NCBI RefSeq assembly: GCF_030546645.1
Contig: NZ_JAUOTO010000009.1
Span: 124,001 to 188,000, forward strand
Reading direction: 5' to 3'
Origin: Flavitalea plasmicola
Lineage (GTDB): Bacteria > Bacteroidota > Bacteroidia > Chitinophagales > Chitinophagaceae
DNA: 64,000 nucleotides
Both the position numbers and the translations under genes were made by a program. Shown piece by piece: positions 17,305-25,188 of this stretch (positions within the stretch are counted from its first letter, which is position 1; every line of letters starts with the position of its first letter). The notes below the pieces were generated by a model that did no database searches, was not told where the DNA came from, and saw nothing but the letters and a program-made list of their open reading frames with translations.

Positions 17305-17917
17305 TGTGATTTTTATCATAGCGGCTTTGCTGGTGTCAATGCTGCTGGTGACGGGCGTATCCTGTCATGATACCGGAAAGGGAAATGGGATAGGGGTGGC
17401 CGCGACGGATCCCGTGGCTGCCGGAAAGGACACTTCAAAGATGGTGAAGCGGGGAGAATATCTTGTTTCCTCCATTGGCTGCGACGACTGTCATTCGCCT
17501 AAGAAGATGGGGCCGCATGGGCCGGAAGTAGATGCGGAGCTGCGTTTGTCCGGGTATCCTGCCGGCAGGCCATTGGCTGCTTTCGACACTACGACGGCAA
17601 AGAGCTGGGCTTTATTCAACCAGGACCTGACTGCTTGTGTGGGGCCCTGGGGCATTTCTTTCGCGGGCAATATCACTTCGGATGCCACGGGAATCGGCAA
17701 CTGGACGGAGGAGCAATTCATCAAGTGTCTCAGGGAAGGCAAATGGAAGGGATTGGACAATGCCCGGCCGTTGATGCCCCCCATGCCCTGGCAGAATTTC
17801 AGGAAGCTGACGGATGAGGACCTGGGCAGCATCTATTACTATCTTAAGACCACGAAGGCTGTGAACAATACGGTGCCGGCGTGGATACCACCTGGACAAT
17901 CAAAAAACAAGCTATGA
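17297..17917 (+). CDS. monohaem cytochrome c family protein
   Basis: Exported c-type cytochrome of 206 residues. One haem-binding motif CDDCH at residues 62-66, preceded by KRGEYLVSSIG; a possible axial Met occurs in the PLMPPMPWQNF stretch near 168. The N-terminus is a hydrophobic segment (residues 4-22) followed by Cys23; the lipobox is imperfect, so either a lipoprotein or a membrane-anchored form is possible. The segment ITSDATGIGNWTEEQF is echoed by ITFDKATGIGNWDRNIF in the dihaem protein at 54388, so the two belong to one family. It overlaps the NmrA-like gene by 8 bp and the S41 gene by 4 bp (ATGA), giving a tight three-gene operon. Electron partners are unknown. Confidence 0.82.
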   Translation: MRNVIFIIAALLVSMLLVTGVSCHDTGKGNGIGVAATDPVAAGKDTSKMVKRGEYLVSSIGCDDCHSPKKMGPHGPEVDAELRLSGYPAGRPLAAFDTTTAKSWALFNQDLTACVGPWGISFAGNITSDATGIGNWTEEQFIKCLREGKWKGLDNARPLMPPMPWQNFRKLTDEDLGSIYYYLKTTKAVNNTVPAWIPPGQSKNKL

Positions 17918-18969
17918 AGTCATTATTATTTGGATTGCTGTTGTTAATGAGCTTTGAGCGGCGAGCTGCGAGCTATGAGCCAGGGATTAAGGAGGTGGGA
18001 TCTTTTTCAGACAGCGTGAGAAAGGTGATCGATTCGAGCATTGTCCTGCTGCGGACGTATGCTCTCCACCGGGATCGTCCGGATTGGGATCATGTCAGGG
18101 AGCGGGCATACGAGCTGGCGGGGCAGACAGGCCGCTGGGAGGACCTCGGGCCCGTCGCTGCCTGGCTTTTTGAAGCGGTGGACGACCATCATGGATGGCT
18201 GTCCGTGAAGGATACGATGTTCCGATGGGAGCGGCCGGAGCCGCCTTTTTTATCCGAGGCGCTGAAGAAGGAGTTTGCGAAGGGCAATCGTATTGTGCGG
18301 AAGCTGTTGCCGGGCGGGATCGGTTATCTTCGCGTGCCCGGAATGGTGATGGATACCGCAGACTATAATAAATATGCGCAGCGGTTGATGGATAGTCTTT
18401 GCGCTTTGGAGGCGGAAGGCGCGCGGAAGCTCATCATCGATCTGCGGCTCAATGCAGGCGGCACGATATTCCCCATGATCGCGGGGTTGTCGCCTTTGTT
18501 AGGGAATGGCAGCTTTCTGGGGAATGCGGATCGTAAGGGAAAGATACTGGATATGACCCGGCTGGAGAATGGACGTTTTTCCAGCGCGGATGGAGGGGTG
18601 GCGCAGGCGCTGAGGAAGGGCGCAAAGCATATCGATGCGGGAACGCCTGTGGTCGTCTTAATGGGGCATGGTACAGGCAGTGCGGGTGAATGTGTGGCAG
18701 TGGCTTTTTCAGGGAGGAAGCATACCTGGTTCATCGGTGAGCCGACGGCGGGCTATACCACTGGCAATGCCGGGCATTGGATCGTGGACGGCCGGGTGGG
18801 GATCGTCATTGCAGAGACCATGGTAGCGGACAGGGACCATCGGTGTTATCCGCACAACCTGGTGCCGGACGAGTGGGTGCCGGGGGGCGACGACTTTGAG
18901 GATCTTAGTCGCGACTTAAAGCTGCAAGCTGCAAGCCGCAAGCTGCAAGCTGCGAGCTGTGAGCTGTGA
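17914..18969 (+). CDS. S41-family C-terminal-processing-like peptidase
   Basis: Secreted serine peptidase of 351 residues. Seen: N-terminal signal-like segment (LLFGLLLLMSF), a substrate-binding region GGIGYLRVPG near 138, LIIDLRLNAGG near 177, and MGHGTGSAGECVAVAF near 250 that carries the nucleophile Ser, followed by GEPTAGYTTGN. No PDZ domain is visible, so it is a short S41 form. I chose the ATG at 17914, whose ATGA overlaps the cytochrome stop, over an in-frame GTG at 17881. Odd: the codons for residues 13-24 are built of a 7-bp repeat and the last 17 residues (ending KLQAASCEL) are also encoded by the same repeat, so both termini seem to have been remodelled by repeat growth. Confidence 0.8.
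   Translation: MKSLLFGLLLLMSFERRAASYEPGIKEVGSFSDSVRKVIDSSIVLLRTYALHRDRPDWDHVRERAYELAGQTGRWEDLGPVAAWLFEAVDDHHGWLSVKDTMFRWERPEPPFLSEALKKEFAKGNRIVRKLLPGGIGYLRVPGMVMDTADYNKYAQRLMDSLCALEAEGARKLIIDLRLNAGGTIFPMIAGLSPLLGNGSFLGNADRKGKILDMTRLENGRFSSADGGVAQALRKGAKHIDAGTPVVVLMGHGTGSAGECVAVAFSGRKHTWFIGEPTAGYTTGNAGHWIVDGRVGIVIAETMVADRDHRCYPHNLVPDEWVPGGDDFEDLSRDLKLQAASRKLQAASCEL
17949..17983 (+). repeat. 7-bp tandem repeat, 5 units, in the 5' end of the S41 gene
   Basis: Five contiguous units of the form GAGCNNN (GAGCTTT, GAGCGGC, GAGCTGC, GAGCTAT, GAGCCAG). The unit is the same as in the larger array at 18919-19030. It lies at the end of the signal-like segment of the peptidase, in coding sequence. Confidence 0.8.
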
Positions 18970-19030
18970 GCTACGAGCTGTAAGCTATGAGCTACGAGCG
19001 ACGAGCGGTGAGCTGCGAGCGACGAGCGGT
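18919..19030 (+). repeat. 7-bp tandem repeat, 16 units, across the S41 stop codon
   Basis: Sixteen contiguous 7-bp units fitting RAGCNNN with most reading AAGCTGC, GAGCTGT, GAGCTAC or GAGCGGT. Exactly 112 bp. The first 7 units and part of the eighth are the C-terminal codons of the S41 gene; the rest fill the space before the LytS-type kinase gene. Because 7 is not a multiple of 3, any frame reads as a seven-residue peptide repeat. Confidence 0.9.
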
Positions 19031-19086
19031 GATTTAGGTGTGGGGGTTTGGATAGGAATTGGTTTTTTTGTATTAATTTGAACGGT

Positions 19087-20166
19087 ATGGCACTGAAAAG
19101 GTATAGTAAGATAGAACCGAAGATATTCCTGTTCTTCATGGGACCCTATACCGTGCTGATCAATATGCTGTTGTTTGGCAACTGTGTCTTTGGCTCGGCC
19201 AGTGCTTTTTTCGTTCGCCTTGGAACTTCCATCCTGTATTTTGCTGTTATCTACTCGGTATTCGGCATGGCGGCCATGCTGGTGAAGCGGCGGTTCCCGG
19301 GAGATCATGAACTGTTCAGGCGTATTGGCATATTGCTGCCCTTGTTTTGTGTGATGAATATGCTGACAGTGCAGGGGGTGTACCTGCTGTACGAGAAATT
19401 ATCGCTGGGCGCTTGTACGGTGCGGCGGGAGATGGAGTGGTGGGTGACGGCTTATGGCTGTCTGGCGAGCGCCATACTTACCTTCATCAACGAAGCGGCC
19501 CTGGGTTGGGAGAAATGGAAGAATGCCATGACGGAGACCAACCGGCTGCAGAGCGCGTACCAAAAGAGCCGGCTGATGAGCCTGAAACGCCAGCTGCATC
19601 CACATTTCCTCTTCAACTGCTTTAACACGCTCTCCAGCCTGATACAGGAGGACGAGCAGGATGCGGAAAGGTTCCTGGACGAGCTGACGAAAGTATACCG
19701 TTACCTGTTGAAAGGAGAGGATGAGCAATTGGTGAGCCTTAGCGAGGAGTTGAAGTTCATCGATTCCTATTTGTACCTGGTAAAGACCCGTTTTGGAGCG
19801 GCGCTACGGGTGGCCATCGACGTGGATCCGCAGGAATGGACGAAGAAGATAGCGCCCATGAGCCTGCTGATCGTATTGGAGAATATTATTTACCGGAACG
19901 TATTCAGCAAGACGCAACCGCTGCAGATAGATATCCGGACAGAGCGTGCCGTGGGAGGTGCGTTGCCATCCCTGCCGAGTCTGCTGGTCGCCAATACGCT
20001 GCAGCCGAAGCCTGTTACCGGAGATGGGTTTGACCAGGAGGAGGCATTGGATGACCTGGTGAGCAAGTACAAGCTGCTGGGGCGGCCGGAAGTGGAGATC
20101 CATGAGTCTCCGTCCCGTCGCAGCGTTATTATTCCACTGATCGAACTAAACGAACTGCTGCTATGA
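19087..20166 (+). CDS. LytS-type sensor kinase with eroded ATPase domain
   Basis: Membrane histidine kinase of the His_kinase (LytS/YehU) group, 359 residues. About four hydrophobic segments lie in the first 140 residues, then the phosphoacceptor block QLHPHFLFNCFNTLSS with His173. The ATP-binding half is altered: the N box reads LENIIYRN, with Arg270 where the next gene has His270, and the glycine motif GLSNIRAKY of the next protein is replaced by ALDDLVSKY. It may therefore be a pseudokinase that is phosphorylated in trans. The start is the ATG at 19087; an in-frame TTG at 19048 is unlikely. It overlaps the following kinase by 4 bp (ATGA). Confidence 0.85.
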   Translation: MALKRYSKIEPKIFLFFMGPYTVLINMLLFGNCVFGSASAFFVRLGTSILYFAVIYSVFGMAAMLVKRRFPGDHELFRRIGILLPLFCVMNMLTVQGVYLLYEKLSLGACTVRREMEWWVTAYGCLASAILTFINEAALGWEKWKNAMTETNRLQSAYQKSRLMSLKRQLHPHFLFNCFNTLSSLIQEDEQDAERFLDELTKVYRYLLKGEDEQLVSLSEELKFIDSYLYLVKTRFGAALRVAIDVDPQEWTKKIAPMSLLIVLENIIYRNVFSKTQPLQIDIRTERAVGGALPSLPSLLVANTLQPKPVTGDGFDQEEALDDLVSKYKLLGRPEVEIHESPSRRSVIIPLIELNELLL

Positions 20167-21203
20167 GGTTCTCAAGACCATTAAGAATACAGACAAGGAG
20201 CTTCTGGCTGTCGATGCCTGTCATTACGCTGATGTGGAATGCTATCCTGTATCCGGGCCGGTTTCTTACGGACTGGCGGGTGTGGTTTATTTCGTGGCCC
20301 ATCATATATGGCATCGGGATCGTGAGCTGGTATTTGCACATCCAATATGACCATGCCATCCGGCGGAAATTTCCTTCGCTGAAGGAGACGGGCAAAAGGA
20401 TCTTCTTCAAAACTTTTACGAACCCGTTGGTAATGACGCCTTCGGTACTGCTGATATTTTATCTCTACGACTATTTCCATATATTGGGTTATCAGCTCCG
20501 GACGGCCGACCTGAAATGGGGCTACCTGATAGGGCTGGCCATCAACCTGTTGTTCGACACTTTGTGGGAGGTGCTTTACCTGCTGGAGAAGTACCGGGAG
20601 AGCCTTTCGGAGCGGGAGCTGCTGGAGAAGATGAGCATGGAGCATGAGTTCGAGAATCTGAAAGGGCAGGTGAACCCACATTTTCTATTTAATTGTTTCA
20701 ATACGTTGTCCTCCCTTATCGAAGAAGACAAAAAGGAGGCGGAACATTTCCTGGACGAGCTGAGTAAAGTGTACCGTTATCTGCTGCGGAATAATGAAGA
20801 GGGGATCAGTACGGTGGAGAAGGAGGTAAAGTTCATACAATCTTATTATGAGTTGCTGCGGACCCGGTATGGAGAGGGTTTGCAGCTGAGCATCGAGATA
20901 GACAGGCGTTATTATCCTTATCAGCTGCCTACTTTGAGCCTGCAGCTGCTGGTGGAAAATGCCGTCAAACATAATATCGTCTCCCGGCAGCAGCCGTTGG
21001 TGATGGAGATCTTCACTACGGCGGGCAACAAGCTGGTGGTGAATAATAACCTGCAGAGAAAGACCATGAATAAACCTTCCACACAGATTGGGCTGAGCAA
21101 TATCCGTGCTAAATACAGGCTGATGAAGCAGGACGGCTTCCAGGTCGTGGAGGGGGAAAAAAATTTTATGGTGGTATTACCATTGATCTGGAACAACAAT
21201 TAA
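20163..21203 (+). CDS. LytS-type sensor histidine kinase
   Basis: Membrane histidine kinase, 346 residues, the intact partner of the preceding gene. About four membrane segments occupy residues 15-130. The phosphoacceptor block is VNPHFLFNCFNTLSSLIEED, the N box is LVENAVKHNI (Glu265, Asn266, His270) and the glycine motif is QIGLSNIRAKY (Gly310). The VVNNNLQRK stretch replaces the usual DNGxG, a variation often seen in Bacteroidota members. Residue numbers of the N box coincide exactly with those of the upstream copy, so the two arose by duplication. A LytTR regulator follows after 12 bp, and the three genes form one signalling operon. Confidence 0.9.
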   Translation: MRFSRPLRIQTRSFWLSMPVITLMWNAILYPGRFLTDWRVWFISWPIIYGIGIVSWYLHIQYDHAIRRKFPSLKETGKRIFFKTFTNPLVMTPSVLLIFYLYDYFHILGYQLRTADLKWGYLIGLAINLLFDTLWEVLYLLEKYRESLSERELLEKMSMEHEFENLKGQVNPHFLFNCFNTLSSLIEEDKKEAEHFLDELSKVYRYLLRNNEEGISTVEKEVKFIQSYYELLRTRYGEGLQLSIEIDRRYYPYQLPTLSLQLLVENAVKHNIVSRQQPLVMEIFTTAGNKLVVNNNLQRKTMNKPSTQIGLSNIRAKYRLMKQDGFQVVEGEKNFMVVLPLIWNNN

Positions 21204-21215
21204 AAACGAACTACT

Positions 21216-21998
21216 ATGAACATACTGATCGTCGAAGATGAGGACCTGGCCGTAAAAAAGATACAAAAGACGCTGCTATCCGTGGATAACAATGCCAGGG
21301 TGGTGGGAGTTACCGACAGCATAAAGGGGACGGTGGAATGGCTGCAGCAGCATCCGGCCCCGGACCTGATCTTAATGGATATAGAGCTGGCGGACGGTCA
21401 GAGTTTCGAGATCTTCAAGCTGGCGGAGATCAAGAGTCCCGTGATCTTTACCACCTCTTATGACGAATATGCGTTAAAGGCCTTCAAGGTCAATAGTATC
21501 GATTATTTACTGAAGCCCGTGCAAAAAGAGGAGCTGCAGGCTGCCCTGGAAAAATATAAGGAGATGAAGAAGCGCTATAGCGCAAAAGAAGGAGAGGCCG
21601 AGGAGGCGCGGTTGGACAGTCTGCTGAAGGAATTGCGGAGCCGCCTGGAGCCGAAGGAATACCGTCAGCGTTTTCTTGTGAAGCATGGTCAGAAGCTGGT
21701 GAGCATTGAGATCGGAGAGATCGCTTATTTCTTCAGCGATGGCCGTTTGAACTTTTTCAAGACAGTGGACAACCGGAAATTCGTCGTGGATTATACGATG
21801 GACGAGCTGGAGGACATGGTGGACCCGAAGCAGTATTTCCGGATCAGCCGAAGCTTTTATGTCTCGGTGAACTGTATCGATAAGATAGAGGAATATTTCG
21901 GGAACAGGCTGATCCTGACCTTAAAGCCAGCCGTGGACAAGGAGGCGCTGGTGAGCCGGGAAAAAGTGACAGATTTTAAAAAGTGGATGGGCAAATAA
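21216..21998 (+). CDS. LytTR-family response regulator
   Basis: DNA-binding response regulator of 260 residues. Receiver domain: acidic pocket VEDED at 6-10, phospho-acceptor Asp55 in LILMDIELADG, Thr/Ser at TTSYDEYALKAF and Lys in YLLKPVQKEEL near 98-108. A charged linker leads to a LytTR domain (RFLVKHGQKLVSIEIGEIAYF near 150 to SREKVTDFKKWM at the end). Partner of the two LytS-type kinases just upstream. LytTR proteins bind paired 9-bp direct repeats spaced by about 12 bp; such a pair occurs at 25116-25145, in front of a permease gene. The last 23 bp overlap the convergent propeller sensor gene. Confidence 0.92.
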   Translation: MNILIVEDEDLAVKKIQKTLLSVDNNARVVGVTDSIKGTVEWLQQHPAPDLILMDIELADGQSFEIFKLAEIKSPVIFTTSYDEYALKAFKVNSIDYLLKPVQKEELQAALEKYKEMKKRYSAKEGEAEEARLDSLLKELRSRLEPKEYRQRFLVKHGQKLVSIEIGEIAYFFSDGRLNFFKTVDNRKFVVDYTMDELEDMVDPKQYFRISRSFYVSVNCIDKIEEYFGNRLILTLKPAVDKEALVSREKVTDFKKWMGK

Positions 21999-24900
21999 AG
22001 AGGATGGCCGTCCCTTTCTCATCATAATGCATTTCCAGGGTGCCGCGGACCGCGTGGGCCCTGGATCTCATCTCTTCCAGCAGCCGGATGGACCGGCTGT
22101 TCCTTTCGTCCATGTGCGCGCCCGCGGAAAATAATGTCAGGTGCAGGTGGGGGCGCTGGTAGTCCAGCTGGACCAGTATGCCAGGGACCTTCATTTCTTC
22201 GGCCAGCAGTCTGAGGGCAAGCTTGTATATGAGGACGACTTCATGCCTGATGGTCATATCAGGTTTGAGGGAGCGAAGCGCATCATCGGCATCCAATGCA
22301 ATGCGGGTCCCATGGCGTTGGGAAAGGGCGCCTGCAAACTCTTTCATCCTGTCTACGGCACGGTCCATCGTATCATTGGATGGATCGATGCTCCACAGCA
22401 TATCGTCCAGGGAGATGATCATGTTGTGGCTTTGGTGGTGGATCTCGTTGATGTAATTGATTGACTGTTGCGGATCTTTCTCCGCCTTGATACGGGCGAT
22501 CTCGCTCAGCACGTTGATATTTTGCAGGGCTTTATTGATCTCCTGGTGCAGGTTGTCAGAAATATTGCTCCGCATTTTTTCCATCACTGCTCTTCGCTGC
22601 ATCCGCTGTCTGTCCAGCCAGTATAAGAGGGCGGCGCCCAGCAGCAATACAAAGGCCAGGAACCACCATGTGCGCCAGAAGGGGCTTTTGACGTGGATAC
22701 GCAGCTCGCGGATATGGGGACTGGTGGCATCCTCCGCATTGCGGGCGTATATGCGGAAAGTATAATGTCCTGGGGGAAGCCAGTTATAGACGGCTTCATT
22801 GGATTGCATAGTGATCCAGTCCTTATCCAGGTTCTCCATTTTATAGAGGACTCCAAAAGAGCTAAAAAAAGTGAGTGTGGAGAAGGCGATCCTCACTGCG
22901 TTGTCGCCATAAGGTATTTCCAGCTCGGGGAGACGGGAGATGGAATCCATGGGCAGCCATTTGTTCGACACGGAGATATTGGTGATCTCCACATCAGGCG
23001 GATTGCGTAGGGTGGCACCGACTTCCGCCGGCTGAAAGACGACGATATCATGGGTGGTGCCCAGGGCGATGCGGCCGTCTGCCAGCGTGCAGGTGGCCGC
23101 TATATTAAAAGCATTTGTGCTGATGCCATCCTCTTCCTGAAAGACATTCCTGATCTGGTTGCGCTGGTTGAGCCTGCAAACGCCGTCCCGGGTGGTGATC
23201 CACATATAGCCCCGCCGGTCCCGGACGACGTTGTCGACGCCTTCGAAGGGAATGCCATCCCCATGCTCCACCGGGCGTATGCTGTCTGTGTGGATATTCA
23301 GCAGGTAGAGGGTATTGCTGGCCATGGCATACATGCTGTCCGAAAATTGGATGATATCGGAGGCGCCGATGCCCGGCAACCGCCTGCCATCCTGACCTTC
23401 GGAGGTATAATGATGCAGGATCGTGCCGTCGGCGGTCCTGATGTGGAAGATGCCGTTCTGGAAGGTGCATGCCCAGAGGTCTCCTTTCCAGTCTATGTAC
23501 AGACGATAGACGCGGCTGCGCAGGTTTTGTATGATGGAGAAGGTATTGGTAGCGGCCTGCCATTTGACGAGCTTACCTCTTTGGGTCCCCAGCCAGAGGT
23601 CTCCGTTGCTGTCCTCTGTGATCTGGCGGATGGTGGAATTTTCACAGGCAGGCGGGACGATGCGTTCGGTGGTTTGAGTGGCAGCATGGGAGACGATCAG
23701 GATACCGCTTTGTTCGCCTCTCCAGATGTCTCCGTTGGGCCGTTGATGAATGCACCAGGTGCCTCCTTCGCCCAGGCGATGACCTTGCCGGACATACCAG
23801 CGGTCTACCGGGTGAAATGCGCTGTCATAAGTAAAGAGGCCGCTGCCCCAGGTGCTGACGAGGATGTCGCCCTCTTTTGTTTGCAGGATATCCGTTACTT
23901 CCGGGGTATAAGCTGAGTCTTTTTCCGGGCGCCGATTTGCAATGGTATGGAATCGCTGTTCCGACGGGTTAAAACGATAGACCCCTTTGTCGGTGGCCAG
24001 CCAGACCTCGCCTTCCCTGTCTTCGAACAGCTGGTGTACAATGTCGAAATAGATGCCGAACTCATTGGCCACGCTGGTCCTCATGTTCTCGAAGACATGG
24101 CTGTTCTTCCGCAGGCTGACCAGGGCGTTGATGCCAGCCATCCAGATGGTGCCGTCCTTTTGTTCGTGGGCGATATGGATCTCATAGTACTCTCCGCGGA
24201 CGGCTTTGAAAAGGGCCGTATGCCAGGTCTCTTCCTTACCTGTCGCCGGCTGAAAGGAGTAGCAGGAGAAAGCGCCATCCGATGGCCAGGAGACCAGCCA
24301 GAAACGGCCGCTCTTATCGCGAAGAGAGGGACCGGTGGAGAGCAGGTGGCCATAGCGGTCGATGAGGGGGTCATGGCTGGCGTTATGCCCCCTGTAGGAC
24401 AACAGGTGTTGGGCGGGGTCATATCTTACCAGGCCCGAATCGCTGCCGACATAGTAGGTATGGGTGACCGAATCCTGGAGGAGGCAAAAAGTCGTCCAGC
24501 CTCTGGGCATTTCAAAAGGGATGGCGGCCCTGGTGAACGTATGGGTCTGCCCGTCATAGGCCACGGGGAGGGCGCCTCTGAAAAAAAGCATTACATGGCC
24601 TTCGAAGTCCGTGCGAAGATAGCCTTCCAGCCTGGTGAGATCGGCCGCGGGCATGTCCACCTCCACCGGATGATAGTGGAGGTCATCCAGGTCGATGTAG
24701 CCTATCTTGTTATACTGACTGAGCACCCAGAGCCTGTTTTGTTTATCCAGGCGGAGGTCCAGGACATTATCGTTGGGGATGGAGCGGGGATCATTCTGCT
24801 TGTGGCGATAGAGGAGAAAGCGCTGGCCGTCATAGCGTTCAACTCCTCCCATCGTGCCGATCCATATATACCCTTTCGGGTCCTGCTGTATGGCCGTGGT

Positions 24901-25053
24901 AACATTGGAGGCCAGACCGTCCCGGACACCCAGATGAGAAAAAAGGTATTGCTGCTGGGCGTGGAGGGCCGGCGCGCATAACAAGAACAGGCAAGCGAGG
25001 AGGATGCCGTGTATGGGGATGGCTGTGGGATATGGGAGCCTTAAGTATCTCAT
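21976..25053 (-). CDS. propeller-domain sensor histidine kinase (Reg_prop/Y_Y_Y)
   Basis: Membrane sensor of 1025 residues. Seen: signal peptide ending ALHAQ, then many Reg_prop blades (DPKGYIWIGTMGGVERYDG, DREGEVWLATDKGVYRF, DSNGDLWLGTQRGKL and others) forming two periplasmic propellers to about residue 690, a Y_Y_Y domain ending YTFRIYARNAEDATS, one membrane segment near 790-810 (WWFLAFVLLLGAALLYW) and a cytoplasmic kinase. The phosphoacceptor His is in SDNLHQEINKAL (about residue 832). The ATPase half lacks a clear N box and the GxGL motif, so catalysis is doubtful. No response regulator is fused, unlike hybrid PUL sensors. Possible partner: the LytTR regulator whose gene converges on it. 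Confidence 0.88.
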   Translation of the reverse strand: MRYLRLPYPTAIPIHGILLACLFLLCAPALHAQQQYLFSHLGVRDGLASNVTTAIQQDPKGYIWIGTMGGVERYDGQRFLLYRHKQNDPRSIPNDNVLDLRLDKQNRLWVLSQYNKIGYIDLDDLHYHPVEVDMPAADLTRLEGYLRTDFEGHVMLFFRGALPVAYDGQTHTFTRAAIPFEMPRGWTTFCLLQDSVTHTYYVGSDSGLVRYDPAQHLLSYRGHNASHDPLIDRYGHLLSTGPSLRDKSGRFWLVSWPSDGAFSCYSFQPATGKEETWHTALFKAVRGEYYEIHIAHEQKDGTIWMAGINALVSLRKNSHVFENMRTSVANEFGIYFDIVHQLFEDREGEVWLATDKGVYRFNPSEQRFHTIANRRPEKDSAYTPEVTDILQTKEGDILVSTWGSGLFTYDSAFHPVDRWYVRQGHRLGEGGTWCIHQRPNGDIWRGEQSGILIVSHAATQTTERIVPPACENSTIRQITEDSNGDLWLGTQRGKLVKWQAATNTFSIIQNLRSRVYRLYIDWKGDLWACTFQNGIFHIRTADGTILHHYTSEGQDGRRLPGIGASDIIQFSDSMYAMASNTLYLLNIHTDSIRPVEHGDGIPFEGVDNVVRDRRGYMWITTRDGVCRLNQRNQIRNVFQEEDGISTNAFNIAATCTLADGRIALGTTHDIVVFQPAEVGATLRNPPDVEITNISVSNKWLPMDSISRLPELEIPYGDNAVRIAFSTLTFFSSFGVLYKMENLDKDWITMQSNEAVYNWLPPGHYTFRIYARNAEDATSPHIRELRIHVKSPFWRTWWFLAFVLLLGAALLYWLDRQRMQRRAVMEKMRSNISDNLHQEINKALQNINVLSEIARIKAEKDPQQSINYINEIHHQSHNMIISLDDMLWSIDPSNDTMDRAVDRMKEFAGALSQRHGTRIALDADDALRSLKPDMTIRHEVVLIYKLALRLLAEEMKVPGILVQLDYQRPHLHLTLFSAGAHMDERNSRSIRLLEEMRSRAHAVRGTLEMHYDEKGTAILFICPSTF

Positions 25054-25115
25054 GTTCAGGAGGCTAATGTAGGAAACTCCTGGCGGAAAGGGGACCGGTT
25101 CATACGGGGAATTTT

Positions 25116-25145
25116 ACAATTCATGCACCGTTTTTGACAATTCAT
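25116..25145. promoter_or_regulatory. paired 9-bp direct repeats, LytTR-type binding site candidate
   Basis: ACAATTCAT occurs at 25116-25124 and again at 25137-25145, separated by exactly 12 bases (21-bp period). Around each copy further bases agree (TTT before, CA after). A weaker third TTCATAC sits one more period upstream (25099-25105). LytTR regulators are known to bind two 9-bp direct repeats with about a 12-bp spacer, consensus near WMMGTTNRK; this repeat fits except for A in place of G at position 4. It lies 44 bp before the permease at 25189 and 63 bp before the divergent sensor at 25053. Confidence 0.55.
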
Positions 25146-25188
25146 ACAAGAGAGGTAACATTTTCGGGCGACTGGCGACAAAAGGGGT

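Noticed and set aside
18846..19139. 97-residue leftward ORF with a SSLVAHSxQL peptide repeat
   Set aside because: It is simply the reverse reading of the 7-bp tandem array, which keeps any frame open; no start signal or family supports it.
23050..23916. Long open frame antisense to the propeller sensor kinase
   Set aside because: The opposite strand encodes clear Reg_prop blades with normal codons; this is a shadow frame of GC-rich DNA, as are similar long frames opposite the pullulanase (28077-29138) and both SusC genes.
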